This document shows, in pieces, positions 36,040-46,305 of a stretch of 64,000 bases of DNA. This DNA is from [Scytonema hofmanni] UTEX 2349 (GTDB lineage Bacteria; Cyanobacteriota; Cyanobacteriia; Cyanobacteriales; Nostocaceae), in contig NZ_KK073768.1 of NCBI RefSeq assembly GCF_000582685.1, forward strand, positions 2,896,883 through 2,960,882, given 5' to 3'. Under the pieces are notes generated by a model. It ran no database searches and was not told the DNA's origin. It saw nothing but the letters and a program-made list of their open reading frames with translations. The position numbers were made by a program, and so were the translations under genes. Every line of letters starts with the position of its first letter. Position 1 is the stretch's first letter.

Positions 36040-39000
36040 TTAACGCGCTGGACAAGCCGCAGTGCTAAAAGGACGTTGAGAACCTGTATTAGTAGGATCG
36101 TATGCGGTGAGAACTACCTGACCTTTATCGTTAAATATCCATCCTTGGGCAGGTACGCGTCTTGCAGTAACGGTGGTTGCAGGCTTTATAGTTGCGCTAG
36201 GAGAATTGCCGGAACTGGCAACAGGTTGTAGCAAATCAACGCGGACATTGTTACTGCTGAGAGTTTCATTAGGAGTTGTTGGTAAACCACCGCGTCCAGT
36301 GACAGCAAATTCATTGCCAAAACCTTGTCTACATGGACTTTGAGCAATTTTTTGTGTGGTATCTGTGACAGTTTCTGGCAATTCAATTAACCCGCGACTG
36401 GGGTCAACATCTGGGGAAGTCAATAGCACCTGAGGACCTAATGGTGAAGATGAAACAATGTCACTTGTGGGTAATTGTCTAAAATCTAGGTCGTTAGGAC
36501 GCAACCTCTCCAAATCTACCAGACTCAGTGGGGTTATTCCAAACAAACGTCTAGTCCTAATTAGGACTTGTCCACCGCTACCCCTGCCAGCATTGGCAGC
36601 AATATCGTTATTCCGGGGAAAAGCCACAATGAAAGGAGCATCAATGGTTATGTTACCGCCGTTTCCATCGAACCTTGAAAAAGCAGAAATGAGGCTTTCG
36701 TTACGCAACCGGAGAAAGTCCCGTAAGTTCAGTGTAATATCACCACCGTCAGCTGATTGAGTTGAGGCGCTGATAATTCCGCGATCAAGGCTCAAAGTAT
36801 TTCCCGTAATGGAAATTTCACCACCTTGTCCCTGTCCCTGACTATCTACCGTTACCTCAGCACCGTCACTAATCGCAATTGTTGGGAACCTATTCTGCAA
36901 AGGTTTAATAGTGATACTTCCCCCATTACCTGTAGAGGCAGAAGCAGTGTTAGCGAAGATACCGCTTGCGGGTCCTTGATTGTTAACAATGTCATCAAAT
37001 GGACCAGATTGTGCAGCTTGTTCAAATCGTTGATTAAAGTTAGGGTCACTACCAGAAATCGTAATCCGATCGCGAATATTTAGGTTAATATTTCCAGCAT
37101 TTCCACTGTTGCGAGTAGTTGTGATTAGTTGTCCGCCACCACTAGCTGTAAAGGTATTGGCGTTTATGGTGATGTTTCCAGCGTCACCAGAATTGTCAGT
37201 TAAGGCATTGACCACCGCGCCATCTGCTATGCGAAAGTCACCAGTGGTAAGATTAATGTTTCCCGCAGCTTGAGGACTGATTGCGGTTGTACCTCTTTCG
37301 GCACTGGCAAACAATCCACTAGAGAATCCTGTTGTATCAACACCAAGAATATTGATAAAATCCGCAGCATTAATTTCAATATTTCCCGCTCTTCCTTTTC
37401 CACCACTTAAACCATTTCCTTCACGGAAAAGAGCTGTTAGTATCTGACTTCCCTCTGTGAGAGTGAACGATCGCCCACGAATATCGATATCACCACCAAT
37501 TCCTTCCCCTCCTTGTCCGACAAAGCTCGTAATTAGGCTGGAGTCAGTTAGGGCGATCGCATCACCAACTTGTAGTGATATATTGCCTGCATCCCCTATT
37601 CCAAAGGTGCTGGAATTTATTTGAGAATTATTTGTTAAAGCGATCGCATCACCAACTTGTAGTGATACATTTCCGGCATTTCCTTGTCCAGAGGTGCTGG
37701 AATTTATTACAGAACTATCTTTGAGACTTACGGAATCAGTAACATTTAACTGAATATCACCAGCACTGAATAATCTACCAGCTTCTGATTGTCCAGAAAG
37801 AGATGTTTGAACTAGTCCATTTGTTACTTCAAAAGTCTTGGCATTTATGGTAATATCGCCTCCGTTATTACCATTCGCAGTTCCAGCTGTTACAATTCCC
37901 AAGTTTGTTAAACGAAAAGCACCAGTAGTAATGTCTATACTTCCCCCTGATCCAGTTGAACCTGTTTCGGCGGAAGCGAATATTCCACTCTGAAATAGCG
38001 AAACAGGATCGAAACCAGAAATATTGACAAAATCTGAAGCATTAATCTTGATACTTCCTCCTGTACCAATACCACCAGGAATATCGCCGACTCGACGAAA
38101 AAGACTAGCTTGGATTTGTGAACCATTTGTTAAAGTAAGCGATCGCGCACGAATATCAATATCACCACCAATTCCTTCCCCTCCTGATCCGACAAAGCTC
38201 GCGATTTGGCTGGAGTCAGTTAGGGCGATCGCGTCACCAACTTGTATTGATATATTGCCGGCATTTCCTTGTCCAGAGGTGCTGGAATTTATTTGAGAAC
38301 CATTTGTTAAAGTAAGCGATCGCCCACGAATATCGATATCACCGCCAATTCCTTCCCCTCCTGATCCGACAAAGCTCGCGATTTGGCTGGAGTCAGTTAG
38401 GGCGATCGCATCACCAACTTGTAGTGATATATTGCCTGCATTTCCTCTGCCAAAAGTGCTAGCACTTAAAACCGCGCCATTTGTCAGAGAAAGTGTTCCT
38501 GTGGTGATGTCAATATCACCGCCATTGCCTATACCAAAACTTCCCACATTATTGAAAATTCCAGAAGTAAATCCAGTACTTCCTACCCCATCAAAAAAGA
38601 TATCACTAGCTTGAATTTTCAGACTCCCTGCATTTCCTCTGCCAAAAGTGCCAGCAGTAATTTGAGCGCCATTAGTGAAAAATAAGTTTTTTGTAGAGAT
38701 GTCAACACCACCTGCATTGCCGATGGCGTTATCTTCCACATTACTTCGGATGCTACTGGTAACTCCATTGCTTCCTACCCCGGAAGCAAAAATAGTATCG
38801 CTAGCTTGAATTTTAACTGTGCCTGCGTCTCCTGTGGCAAAAGTGCTAGCATTTACAACCCCGCCATTTGTTATAGAAAGTGTTCCTGTGGTGATGTCAA
38901 TGCCACCAGCGTTGCCTACAGCATCCCCTTGCACTGCGCTGAAGGCTCCAGAAGAAAATCCATTGCTTCCTACTCCATCAAAGGATATATCGCTAGCTTG

Positions 39001-40569
39001 AATTTTGACGGTGCCTGCATTTCCCATGCCAAAGGTGCTAGCAGTTAGAAAAGCGCCATCTCTCAGAGAAAGTTTTCCTGTGGTGATGTCAATACCACCA
39101 GCGTTACCTCTACCGTTCTCTGCCACAGCGCTGAAAATCGCAGAAGAACGTCCATTGCTTCCTACTCCATCAAAAGAGATATCGCTAGCTTGAATTTTTA
39201 CACTCCCTGCGTTTCCCGCACCAAAGGTGCCGGTACTAATTTCAGCACCATTTTTGAGAGAAAGTGTTCCTGTGGTGATGTCAATGCCACCAGCGTTGCC
39301 TACAGCATTCTCTTCGATATTGCTGAAAATGCCAGAGGTAAATCCATCGCTTGATACTCCATCAAAAGAGATATTGCTCGCATTGATCGTTACGTTGCCT
39401 GCATTTCCATTACCAAAAGTATCGGCATTTATCGAACTACCATTAACAAAGGAAATTGTTCCAGCATTAATGGTAATATCACCTGCATTCCCTGTTCCTG
39501 TAAACAGTACACTATTTTGCAACTGCGCCCCTGATGAAGCATTAAAGGATTTGGTATTGACGATGATATTACCTGCATTGCCAGAAGCACCATCTACTAC
39601 TTGTTGACCGATTCCAGCCCCAATTCCACTCTGCCCAACACCAGAGATGTTAAACTCATTGGAATTGACAATAATATCGCCTCCGTTTCTTGTTGCGATA
39701 CCTTCAATACCACCTACCAGTCGTCCACCATTGGTTGCTGTAAAGATATTCGCGTTAACTACAATCTCTCCCCCCCCATTGCTCCGCACAGCTACTCGTG
39801 CATCATCAAGTAAACTGACGTTTGACAAACCATTTGCAGGGAAGTTCAACGTAAACGTATTGCCAGTAGTTTGTAATCCTACAGTTCCCGCTCCTGCCAA
39901 ACCTCCTAACTCAATTCTTCCTCCTGCTGCTGTCAGTCTTCCACCTTGTTCTAAACTGACGTTACCACCTACCAGCGCCAAGGAGTTTCCTGGATTTACC
40001 TGAAGTCCTATACCAAAACCAGTGTTATCCTGTACCACAGATTGATTAGTAATATTTCCTGGACTATCCCGAAATCGCAAACCAATGGGAATATTCACAG
40101 TTAATAAAGGTGCTGCTTGCGGATTGGTGGCACTAAATTCAATCCCGTCACCAAACAATAAACTATCAGCTGTGGTTGCAAAAAATGAACCACCAATATT
40201 TAAACGAGCATTTTGTCCAAAGAAAATACCAGCCGGATTGAGTAAAAATAAGTTCGCGGTACCTTGAGCCTGAATTAAACCATTAATTTGAGATAAAGAA
40301 CCTCCCGTTACACGGCTAATAATATTCTGCACATCCAAAGCATTTTGGAAAACAGCCGAACCATTATTGGGGACAGAAAATTCTCTGAAGCTGTGAAAAA
40401 GGTTTCCTCCAACGCGATTCCCATCATTGATGGTGAAATTTAAGTTATTGGGGCTGGTAACAGTAGTAGATAATGTTCCATCAGGGGAAACTTGCGCTCT
40501 AACGCTGGTCATCAAACCCAGAGTGCAACATGTAGTCAAGAGAAAAAGCGTTTTCCAGCTCCATTGCAT
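36040..40569 (-). CDS. TpsA exoprotein 2 (filamentous hemagglutinin N-terminal domain)
   Basis: The protein has 1509 residues. The signal peptide LLTTCCTLGLMTSVRAQ is followed by the TPS secretion domain: GGNLFHSFREFSVPNNG near residue 55, then NLFLLNPAGIFFGQNARLNIGG near 110. The rest is a long beta-helix of imperfect Gly/Asn/Ser/Thr-rich repeats with blocks such as VKIQASDISFDGVGS and GGDIDIRGRSLTLT. The C-terminal tail (ELPETVTDTTQKIAQSPCRQG ... STAACPAR) is shared by all five paralogs. Such proteins are exported through a TpsB partner, here encoded upstream at 54458-56314, and usually act in adhesion or cell contact. It is nearly identical to exoprotein 1 over its 5' kilobase. Confidence 0.9.
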   Translation of the reverse strand: MQWSWKTLFLLTTCCTLGLMTSVRAQVSPDGTLSTTVTSPNNLNFTINDGNRVGGNLFHSFREFSVPNNGSAVFQNALDVQNIISRVTGGSLSQINGLIQAQGTANLFLLNPAGIFFGQNARLNIGGSFFATTADSLLFGDGIEFSATNPQAAPLLTVNIPIGLRFRDSPGNITNQSVVQDNTGFGIGLQVNPGNSLALVGGNVSLEQGGRLTAAGGRIELGGLAGAGTVGLQTTGNTFTLNFPANGLSNVSLLDDARVAVRSNGGGEIVVNANIFTATNGGRLVGGIEGIATRNGGDIIVNSNEFNISGVGQSGIGAGIGQQVVDGASGNAGNIIVNTKSFNASSGAQLQNSVLFTGTGNAGDITINAGTISFVNGSSINADTFGNGNAGNVTINASNISFDGVSSDGFTSGIFSNIEENAVGNAGGIDITTGTLSLKNGAEISTGTFGAGNAGSVKIQASDISFDGVGSNGRSSAIFSAVAENGRGNAGGIDITTGKLSLRDGAFLTASTFGMGNAGTVKIQASDISFDGVGSNGFSSGAFSAVQGDAVGNAGGIDITTGTLSITNGGVVNASTFATGDAGTVKIQASDTIFASGVGSNGVTSSIRSNVEDNAIGNAGGVDISTKNLFFTNGAQITAGTFGRGNAGSLKIQASDIFFDGVGSTGFTSGIFNNVGSFGIGNGGDIDITTGTLSLTNGAVLSASTFGRGNAGNISLQVGDAIALTDSSQIASFVGSGGEGIGGDIDIRGRSLTLTNGSQINSSTSGQGNAGNISIQVGDAIALTDSSQIASFVGSGGEGIGGDIDIRARSLTLTNGSQIQASLFRRVGDIPGGIGTGGSIKINASDFVNISGFDPVSLFQSGIFASAETGSTGSGGSIDITTGAFRLTNLGIVTAGTANGNNGGDITINAKTFEVTNGLVQTSLSGQSEAGRLFSAGDIQLNVTDSVSLKDSSVINSSTSGQGNAGNVSLQVGDAIALTNNSQINSSTFGIGDAGNISLQVGDAIALTDSSLITSFVGQGGEGIGGDIDIRGRSFTLTEGSQILTALFREGNGLSGGKGRAGNIEINAADFINILGVDTTGFSSGLFASAERGTTAISPQAAGNINLTTGDFRIADGAVVNALTDNSGDAGNITINANTFTASGGGQLITTTRNSGNAGNINLNIRDRITISGSDPNFNQRFEQAAQSGPFDDIVNNQGPASGIFANTASASTGNGGSITIKPLQNRFPTIAISDGAEVTVDSQGQGQGGEISITGNTLSLDRGIISASTQSADGGDITLNLRDFLRLRNESLISAFSRFDGNGGNITIDAPFIVAFPRNNDIAANAGRGSGGQVLIRTRRLFGITPLSLVDLERLRPNDLDFRQLPTSDIVSSSPLGPQVLLTSPDVDPSRGLIELPETVTDTTQKIAQSPCRQGFGNEFAVTGRGGLPTTPNETLSSNNVRVDLLQPVASSGNSPSATIKPATTVTARRVPAQGWIFNDKGQVVLTAYDPTNTGSQRPFSTAACPAR

Positions 40570-40636
40570 ATAATGTTATCTTTTTAGGTTTGTTACCAAA
40601 TTACCTTTTTCTTGTCAATAAAATTGTCAAAAAATG
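40570..40636 (-). promoter_or_regulatory. conserved 67-bp spacer before exoprotein 2
   Basis: On the minus strand it carries TTGACA followed 17 bp later by TAACAA, plus an earlier TTGACA near its distal end. It ends ATAACATTAT directly before the ATG. It has the same length as the spacers before exoproteins 1 and 3. Confidence 0.5.
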
Positions 40637-40664
40637 TTAACGCGCAGGACAAGCAGCAGCAGTG
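40637..40664 (-). pseudogene. orphan 3' end of a TpsA gene
   Basis: The minus strand encodes TAAACPAR and stop, the exact C-terminus of this family, attached to the standard spacer but with no gene body beyond it. It marks the junction where the Uma2 cassette begins. Confidence 0.8.
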
Positions 40665-40884
40665 CCTTTTTAACGCTTTTTTATTACTCTCGCCAAATTA
40701 AATTTGAAACCCTATTTCCAGATTAGTCCGCGTAGGCGGACTTTGTTTGTGTAGCCGCGATTTTAATCGTCGGGGCTGATTTTGTTTGCGGAAAACTTTC
40801 TTTCGGGAGTTCCAAAAAATAAATTATCCCAAAAAATTAATTCATAGCGCGATACATTGAGTGGAAAGAGATGCATTGCACGTT
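40665..40884. other. Uma2 upstream region with double-hairpin repeat
   Basis: A repeat at 40725-40776 has AGTCCGC...GCGGACT arms, a TTTGTTTGTGTAGCC linker and CGATTTTAATCG. The same element occurs inverted at 48808-48860 and 48898-48950. No ORF is seen upstream of Uma2. The conserved repeat may carry the Uma2 promoter, but none is clear. Confidence 0.65.
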
Positions 40885-41511
40885 ATGACCCAAACACAAA
40901 CACAAACGGAACCAAAACTATTTACCTTTGATGAATTCATCGAATGGTATCCAGAAAATTCACGCTTATGTTACGAGCTACACAAAGGAGTGATAATCGA
41001 AATGCCCCCACCAACAGGCAAACATGAGGGTGTTGTCGGATTTTTAGCCGCACAAATAACTTTTCAATTTTTGCAGATGGGACTACCGTACCGCATTCCC
41101 AAAACTGCGTTTGTAAAAACACCCGGTGATGACACTACCTATTCCCCTGATATTTTGGTACTAAATTACGACAATGTTGTAAATGAACTCTTGTGGGATA
41201 AGCAATCAACCGTATCCTTACCCGCATCCGTTCCCTTAGTGGTCGAAGTCGTTTCAACCAATTGGCGTGATGATTATTACGATAAATTCGGGGATTATGA
41301 AGAAATGGGAATACCCGAATACTGGATTGTGGACTATGCTGCGTTGGGCGGGCGTAAATTTATCGGCAATCCCAAACAGCCTACAATTTTTGTGTGCGAA
41401 TTAATTGACGGCGAATATCAAATGACCCCGTTTCGAGGAACTGACCGTATGGTATCGCCTACTTTCCCGCAGTTAAACTTGACCGCGCAACAGATTTTTG
41501 ATTCGGTATAG
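40885..41511 (+). CDS. Uma2 family (DUF820) PD-(D/E)XK nuclease-like protein
   Basis: The protein has about 208 residues from ATG 40885 (MTQTQTQTEPKLFT); an upstream GTG is rejected. The restriction-endonuclease-like fold is indicated by YSPDILVL (Asp) and VPLVVEVVSTNWRDDYYDKFGDYEEMGIPEYWIVDY, whose Glu and downstream Lys complete the motif. Uma2 proteins are very numerous in filamentous cyanobacteria; their role is unknown. It is the only plus-strand gene inside the TpsA array. A remnant of a second copy lies at 48783-48804. Confidence 0.85.
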   Translation: MTQTQTQTEPKLFTFDEFIEWYPENSRLCYELHKGVIIEMPPPTGKHEGVVGFLAAQITFQFLQMGLPYRIPKTAFVKTPGDDTTYSPDILVLNYDNVVNELLWDKQSTVSLPASVPLVVEVVSTNWRDDYYDKFGDYEEMGIPEYWIVDYAALGGRKFIGNPKQPTIFVCELIDGEYQMTPFRGTDRMVSPTFPQLNLTAQQIFDSV

Positions 41512-41512
41512 A

Positions 41513-41612
41513 AGCCGCGACGATTAAAATCGCACGCCACTAAAAATCTTTAACACCAACCGTATTGGGTTATTTTAGGCACTTTAGTGCCTACTACAAA
41601 TTTAAAAAAATG
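41513..41612. other. boundary between Uma2 and exoprotein 3
   Basis: It contains a CGACGATTAAAATCGC half repeat, one MITE end (AACACCAACCGTATTG) and the hairpin GGCACTTTAGTGCC. The last 40 bp match 49084-49126 next to exoprotein 5 with three mismatches, showing a shared origin of the two junctions. Confidence 0.7.
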
Positions 41613-44600
41613 TTAACGCGCTGGGCAAGCCGCAGTGCTAAAAGGACGTTGAGAGCCTGTATTGGTAGGATCGTATGCGGTGAGAACTACCTGACCTTTA
41701 TTGTTAAATATCCATCCTTGGGCTGGTACGCGTCTCGCAGTAACAGTGGTTGCAGGTTTTATAGTTGCGCTGGGAGAATTGCCGGAACTGGCAACAGGTT
41801 GTAGCAAATCAACGCGGACATTATTACTGCTGAGAGCTTCATTAGGACTTGTTGGTAAACCACCGCGTCCGGTGACAATAAATTCATTGCCGATGCCTTG
41901 TCTACAAGGATTTTGAGCAACTTGTTGTGTGGTATCTGTGACAGTTTCTGGTAGTTCAACTAACCCGCGACTGGGGTCAACATCTGGAGAAGTCACTTGC
42001 ACATTATTATTATTCAAAGACGGATTATCTCGTGAAATAGCAGTGATGTCATTTGTAGATAATTGTCTGGGATCTAAATCGTTAGGACGTAATCTTCGCA
42101 AATCTGCTGCGCTGAGTGGGGCTATACCAAACAAAGTAGCATTAATTATGACTTGCCCACCGCTACCTCTGCCAGCATTAGCAGTAATGTCGTTATTTTG
42201 GGGAAAAGCGACAATGAAAGGAGTATTGATTGTGATGTTACCGCCGTTTCCACCTTGTTGACCGCGTGCGTTAGCAGAGATCAAGCTTTCATTTTGCAAT
42301 CGCAGAAAGTTGCCTATGTTGAGTGTAATATCACCACCATTACCTGAATTACCGTCGCTCTGGATACTGCTTTGGTTGAGGGAAACTTGGTCACGAGCAT
42401 TGAGAGTGATATCTCCTGCAAGTCCATTCCCTTCATTTCTCGCTATTAATAAAGCGTCATCAGTGAAAATAGAGCCAGCGTTGATGATAATATTGCCTGA
42501 ATTACCGTTGGCTCCTGACAGTACATTGCTCAAAATAGCACTACGATTTCCATTTGAATTGCGATCGGCAATCCTAACTGTACCACTAGCTTGAACGGTA
42601 ATGTTACCAGCATTACTCTGTTCTCCACCACCACTAACTAAAGTTTGCAGTTGGGCACCATCAGTTAGGGAAAGATTTCTGGTGATAATATCAATTTTCC
42701 CAGCACTGCCCGTTCCTCCAGACTCCACTGTACTAAAGATGTTACTCACACCAGCAAGGGAGATATCTCCATTTTCTGCTCTCAGTGTCACATTGCCAGC
42801 ATTTCCTCTGCCAGAGATGCTGGAATTTATTTGAGAACCATTTGTTAAAGCGATCGCATCACGAACTTGAAGTGATATATTGCCGGCAGATCCATTCCCT
42901 TCATTTCTCGCTATTAATAAACCGTCATCAGTGAAAATAGAGCCAGCGTTGATGATAATATTGCCTCCATTCCCGCTAGCTCCTGACAGTACATTACTCA
43001 AAATAGCACTAGGACTTCCATTTGAATTGCGATCGGCAATCCTAACAGTACCACTAGCTTGAACGGTAATGTTACCAGCATTACTCTGTTGTGCTCCAGC
43101 GCGAATTATAGTTTGTAGTTGGGCACCATCAGTTAGGGAAAGATTTCTGGTGATAATATCAACTTTACCAGCATTGCCCATTCCTGTAGACTCCACTGTA
43201 CTAAAGATGTTACTCACACCAGCAAGGGAGATATCTCCATTTTCTGCTCTCAGTGTCACATTGCCAGCATTTCCTCTGCCAGAGATGCTGGAATTTATTG
43301 ATGAACCATTTGTTAAAGCGATCGCATCACGAGCATTGAGAGTGATATCTCCTGCAAGTCCATTCCCTCCACTCGCTATTAATAAAGCGTCATCAGTGAA
43401 AATAGAGCCAGCGTTGATGATAATATTGCCTCCATTACCGCTGGCTCCTGACAGTACATTGCTCAAAATAGCACTACGATTTCCATTTGAATTGCGACCA
43501 GCAATCCTAACAGTACCACTAGCTTGAACGGTAATGTTACCAGCATTACTCTGTTGCGCTCCAGCACTAACTAAAGTTTGCAGTTGGGCACCATCAGTTA
43601 GGGAAAGATTTCTGGTGATAATATCAATTTTCCCCGCATTGCCCATTCCTCCAGACTCCACTGTACTAAAGATGTTACTCACACCAGCAAGGGAGATATC
43701 TCCATTTTCTGCTCTAAGTGTCACATTGCCAGCATTTCCTCTGCCAGAGATGCTGGTATTTATTGATGAACCATTTGTTAAAGCGATCGCATCACCAACA
43801 AGGAGTGATATATTGCCGGCAGATCCATTACCATCGGTAGAACTGCGAATGATGGTATTATCTAATGTAATTGTTTTCGCGGAAACATTCACGTCTCCTG
43901 CGTTTCCAGTATTTACGTTTCCTGTGACATTGCTACTAATTACACCTTGATTTCGCAGTTGAATATCATTAGCAGTCACATTAACTGTTCCTAAATTTCC
44001 ACTGCCTCTGCCTATACCACCAATACCAGCTTGATTTTGAATTAACAGCGAATTAGTTTTGATAGTGACATTTCCCCCATCACCTGTACCGTCAGTATTA
44101 CTGACCATTCCTTGATTATCTACGTTGCCAATATGACTATTAATGCCGCTGCTTCCCAAAAGTGCAATTGATTGGGATGTAGTAATATTGACATCTCCAG
44201 CTTTTCCAGCCCCAGAAGTCGCGCTGGTGATGCCCGCACTTTCCAGAGTAAGATTGGCGGCAGTAATATTGACATCTCCGGCTTTTCCAGCCCCAGAAGT
44301 CGCGGTGGTAATGCCACCACCTTCTAGAGTAAGATTGGCGGCAGTAATATTGACATCTCCGGCTTTTCCAGCCCCAGAAGTCCTGCTGGTGATGCCACCA
44401 CCACTTTCGAGAGTAAGATTGGCAGCAGTAATATTAATTGGAGCGGCTGCTTGGTTACTGGCATTGATACTGTTAATTCCAGCACCATTATTTAAGGAAA
44501 TCAAACCTGCGGCAGTCGCTGTAAACTGCCCTCCTATAGTGTCAATTGCTGCCCTGCTAATACTAATATTGCCCTGACCTGATTTATCGCTGTCTGCTTC

Positions 44601-46238
44601 TAGAACTATGTTCAATGGTCCATTAATGCCAAAACTACTGAGATTAATGTCGTTTGCAGCTTGTAATGTTAGTGAAAGAAGTCCAGTAATGCCAAAACCA
44701 CTGAGATTAATGTCGTTTGCAGCTTGTAACGTTAGTGAAACTGGAACGGTGTTGGTTGTGTTGAAGCCAAAACTATCATTAGTAATATTGCCTTCTTGGG
44801 TACCAGTGTTGCCAGTGGTGATGATGACGTTGTTGCCATTACTCAGATGAGTCTCAATCTCCCGGATGTCAACTATGGCATCATCACCGTTAGGGGTGAA
44901 AACGTTAGGATTACCAACGCTAAAGCTACCTGAGGTATTAGAAGATCCCAGTCTAACATTACGCGGATCGATTAACCAGGTTCCTGGTAAGCCATTGCTA
45001 GCGCTGGCATCAACTGCAACACCTGCCACATCCAAGAACTTGAAACTAGATGTTTCAATTAAACCACCATCGCCAAATTCTGCCCCGCCTTTTGCCTGTA
45101 AAGTCCCGTATACTCGGCTTGACTGGTCACTCCAAACTACAATTTTACCACCATTACCTTGAGTTAAAGCATTTGCCAGAATAGTTGCCGATGGGCTGAC
45201 ATAGGTTGCCAAGGCATTTAATAATTGTCCCTGTCCTTGGTAATTACCACCCACCAAAACAGTGCCTCCCCCAGTGTTTCCAGAGGCATTTATTAGCGCA
45301 CCTGGGTACAATCCTACTTGATTGCCCAGTATTTTCACAGTCCCGCCAGATGTGGGACTGGATGTATTGATACTTCCTGTGACAATTGTGGTGCCTGCTT
45401 GATTTGGGACTAAAATGCCGGCGAATTCAATTCCACCGTTGCCATTGACTGTAAAACCAGGAATATTTAATAAAGGTGCGAGAGAAATGTCACTTCCAAT
45501 TTGTTTATCTCCAACAACCTCTAAACTTAAAAGTGAGCCTGTTGGTTGTAAACTTGCAATACTTTCACTGTTGACAGAAGCTAAAGTAACTTCACCACTA
45601 GGAGCATTGAGTTGTCCTGCATTTATAGCTGTGCCACCGATTAAAGTTAAGTTTTGTCCGGGGTTGACAGTTAAATTACCCGCGTTTACCACTGCATTTG
45701 ATTGACCAAAACCAGCTTGAGAAGCGATCGCATTATCCCGAAACCGCAAACCAATAGGAATATTTACGGTTAATAAAGGTGCTGCTTGCGGATTGGTGGC
45801 ACTAAATTCAATCCCGTCACCAAACAATAAACTATCAGCTGTGGTCGCAAAAAATGAGCCACCAATACTTAAACGAGCATTTTGTCCAAAGGAAATACCA
45901 GCCGGATTGAGTAAAAATAAGTTCGCGCTACCTTGAGCTTGAATTAAACCATTAATTTGAGATAAAGAACCTCCTGTTACACGGCTGATAATATTTTGCA
46001 CATCCGCAGCATTTTGGAAAACAGCCGAACCACCATTGGGGACAGAAAATTCTCTGAAGCTGTGAAAAAGGTTTCCTCCAACGCGATCGCCATTATTGAT
46101 GGTGAAATTTAAGTTATTGGGGCTGGTAACGGTGGTAGATAATGTTCCATCAGCGGAAACTTGCGCTCTAACGCTGGTCATCAAACCCAGAGTGCAACAA
46201 GTAGTCAAGAGAAAGAGCCTTTTCCAACTCCATTCCAT
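41613..46238 (-). CDS. TpsA exoprotein 3 (mosaic filamentous hemagglutinin)
   Basis: The protein has 1541 residues. Residues 1-170 (signal peptide and TPS domain) and the C-terminal ~130 residues match exoproteins 1 and 2. Residues about 170-640 are unrelated to theirs and resemble a different cyanobacterial hemagglutinin class: NLTLIGGTAINAGQLNAPSG, GGTVKILGNQVGLYPGALIN, GGKIVVWSDQSSRVYG, then GTWLIDPRNVRLG. Three ~155-residue modules (IFTDDALLIARNEGNG, then GDISLAGVSNIFSTVES, then VQASGTVRIA) follow and are shared with exoprotein 5. Export by the local TpsB and a cell-surface role are expected. It appears to be a recombinant of two lineages. Confidence 0.9.
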   Translation of the reverse strand: MEWSWKRLFLLTTCCTLGLMTSVRAQVSADGTLSTTVTSPNNLNFTINNGDRVGGNLFHSFREFSVPNGGSAVFQNAADVQNIISRVTGGSLSQINGLIQAQGSANLFLLNPAGISFGQNARLSIGGSFFATTADSLLFGDGIEFSATNPQAAPLLTVNIPIGLRFRDNAIASQAGFGQSNAVVNAGNLTVNPGQNLTLIGGTAINAGQLNAPSGEVTLASVNSESIASLQPTGSLLSLEVVGDKQIGSDISLAPLLNIPGFTVNGNGGIEFAGILVPNQAGTTIVTGSINTSSPTSGGTVKILGNQVGLYPGALINASGNTGGGTVLVGGNYQGQGQLLNALATYVSPSATILANALTQGNGGKIVVWSDQSSRVYGTLQAKGGAEFGDGGLIETSSFKFLDVAGVAVDASASNGLPGTWLIDPRNVRLGSSNTSGSFSVGNPNVFTPNGDDAIVDIREIETHLSNGNNVIITTGNTGTQEGNITNDSFGFNTTNTVPVSLTLQAANDINLSGFGITGLLSLTLQAANDINLSSFGINGPLNIVLEADSDKSGQGNISISRAAIDTIGGQFTATAAGLISLNNGAGINSINASNQAAAPINITAANLTLESGGGITSRTSGAGKAGDVNITAANLTLEGGGITTATSGAGKAGDVNITAANLTLESAGITSATSGAGKAGDVNITTSQSIALLGSSGINSHIGNVDNQGMVSNTDGTGDGGNVTIKTNSLLIQNQAGIGGIGRGSGNLGTVNVTANDIQLRNQGVISSNVTGNVNTGNAGDVNVSAKTITLDNTIIRSSTDGNGSAGNISLLVGDAIALTNGSSINTSISGRGNAGNVTLRAENGDISLAGVSNIFSTVESGGMGNAGKIDIITRNLSLTDGAQLQTLVSAGAQQSNAGNITVQASGTVRIAGRNSNGNRSAILSNVLSGASGNGGNIIINAGSIFTDDALLIASGGNGLAGDITLNARDAIALTNGSSINSSISGRGNAGNVTLRAENGDISLAGVSNIFSTVESTGMGNAGKVDIITRNLSLTDGAQLQTIIRAGAQQSNAGNITVQASGTVRIADRNSNGSPSAILSNVLSGASGNGGNIIINAGSIFTDDGLLIARNEGNGSAGNISLQVRDAIALTNGSQINSSISGRGNAGNVTLRAENGDISLAGVSNIFSTVESGGTGSAGKIDIITRNLSLTDGAQLQTLVSGGGEQSNAGNITVQASGTVRIADRNSNGNRSAILSNVLSGANGNSGNIIINAGSIFTDDALLIARNEGNGLAGDITLNARDQVSLNQSSIQSDGNSGNGGDITLNIGNFLRLQNESLISANARGQQGGNGGNITINTPFIVAFPQNNDITANAGRGSGGQVIINATLFGIAPLSAADLRRLRPNDLDPRQLSTNDITAISRDNPSLNNNNVQVTSPDVDPSRGLVELPETVTDTTQQVAQNPCRQGIGNEFIVTGRGGLPTSPNEALSSNNVRVDLLQPVASSGNSPSATIKPATTVTARRVPAQGWIFNNKGQVVLTAYDPTNTGSQRPFSTAACPAR
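42410..43790 (-). repeat. three ~465-bp coding modules in exoprotein 3
   Basis: The motif around GTTGATGATAATATTGCC recurs near 42479, 42945 and 43410, a period of about 465 bp. Each module encodes about 155 residues. Closely related modules make up much of exoprotein 5. Confidence 0.8.
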
Positions 46239-46305
46239 ATAATATTACCTTTATAGGTTTGTTACCAGATTATCTTTTTATTGTCAATAAAATTGTCAAA
46301 AAATG
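46239..46305 (-). promoter_or_regulatory. conserved 67-bp spacer before exoprotein 3
   Basis: It carries TTGACA, then TAACAA 17 bp later, on the minus strand, and an earlier TTGACA. It joins the stop of exoprotein 4 to the start of exoprotein 3 with exactly the spacing seen before exoproteins 1 and 2. Confidence 0.5.

Noticed and set aside
40885..41511. Uma2 gene as an intact transposon cargo
   Set aside because: The flanks contain dispersed repeats and a single MITE-type end, but no matched terminal repeats or target duplication around the gene.
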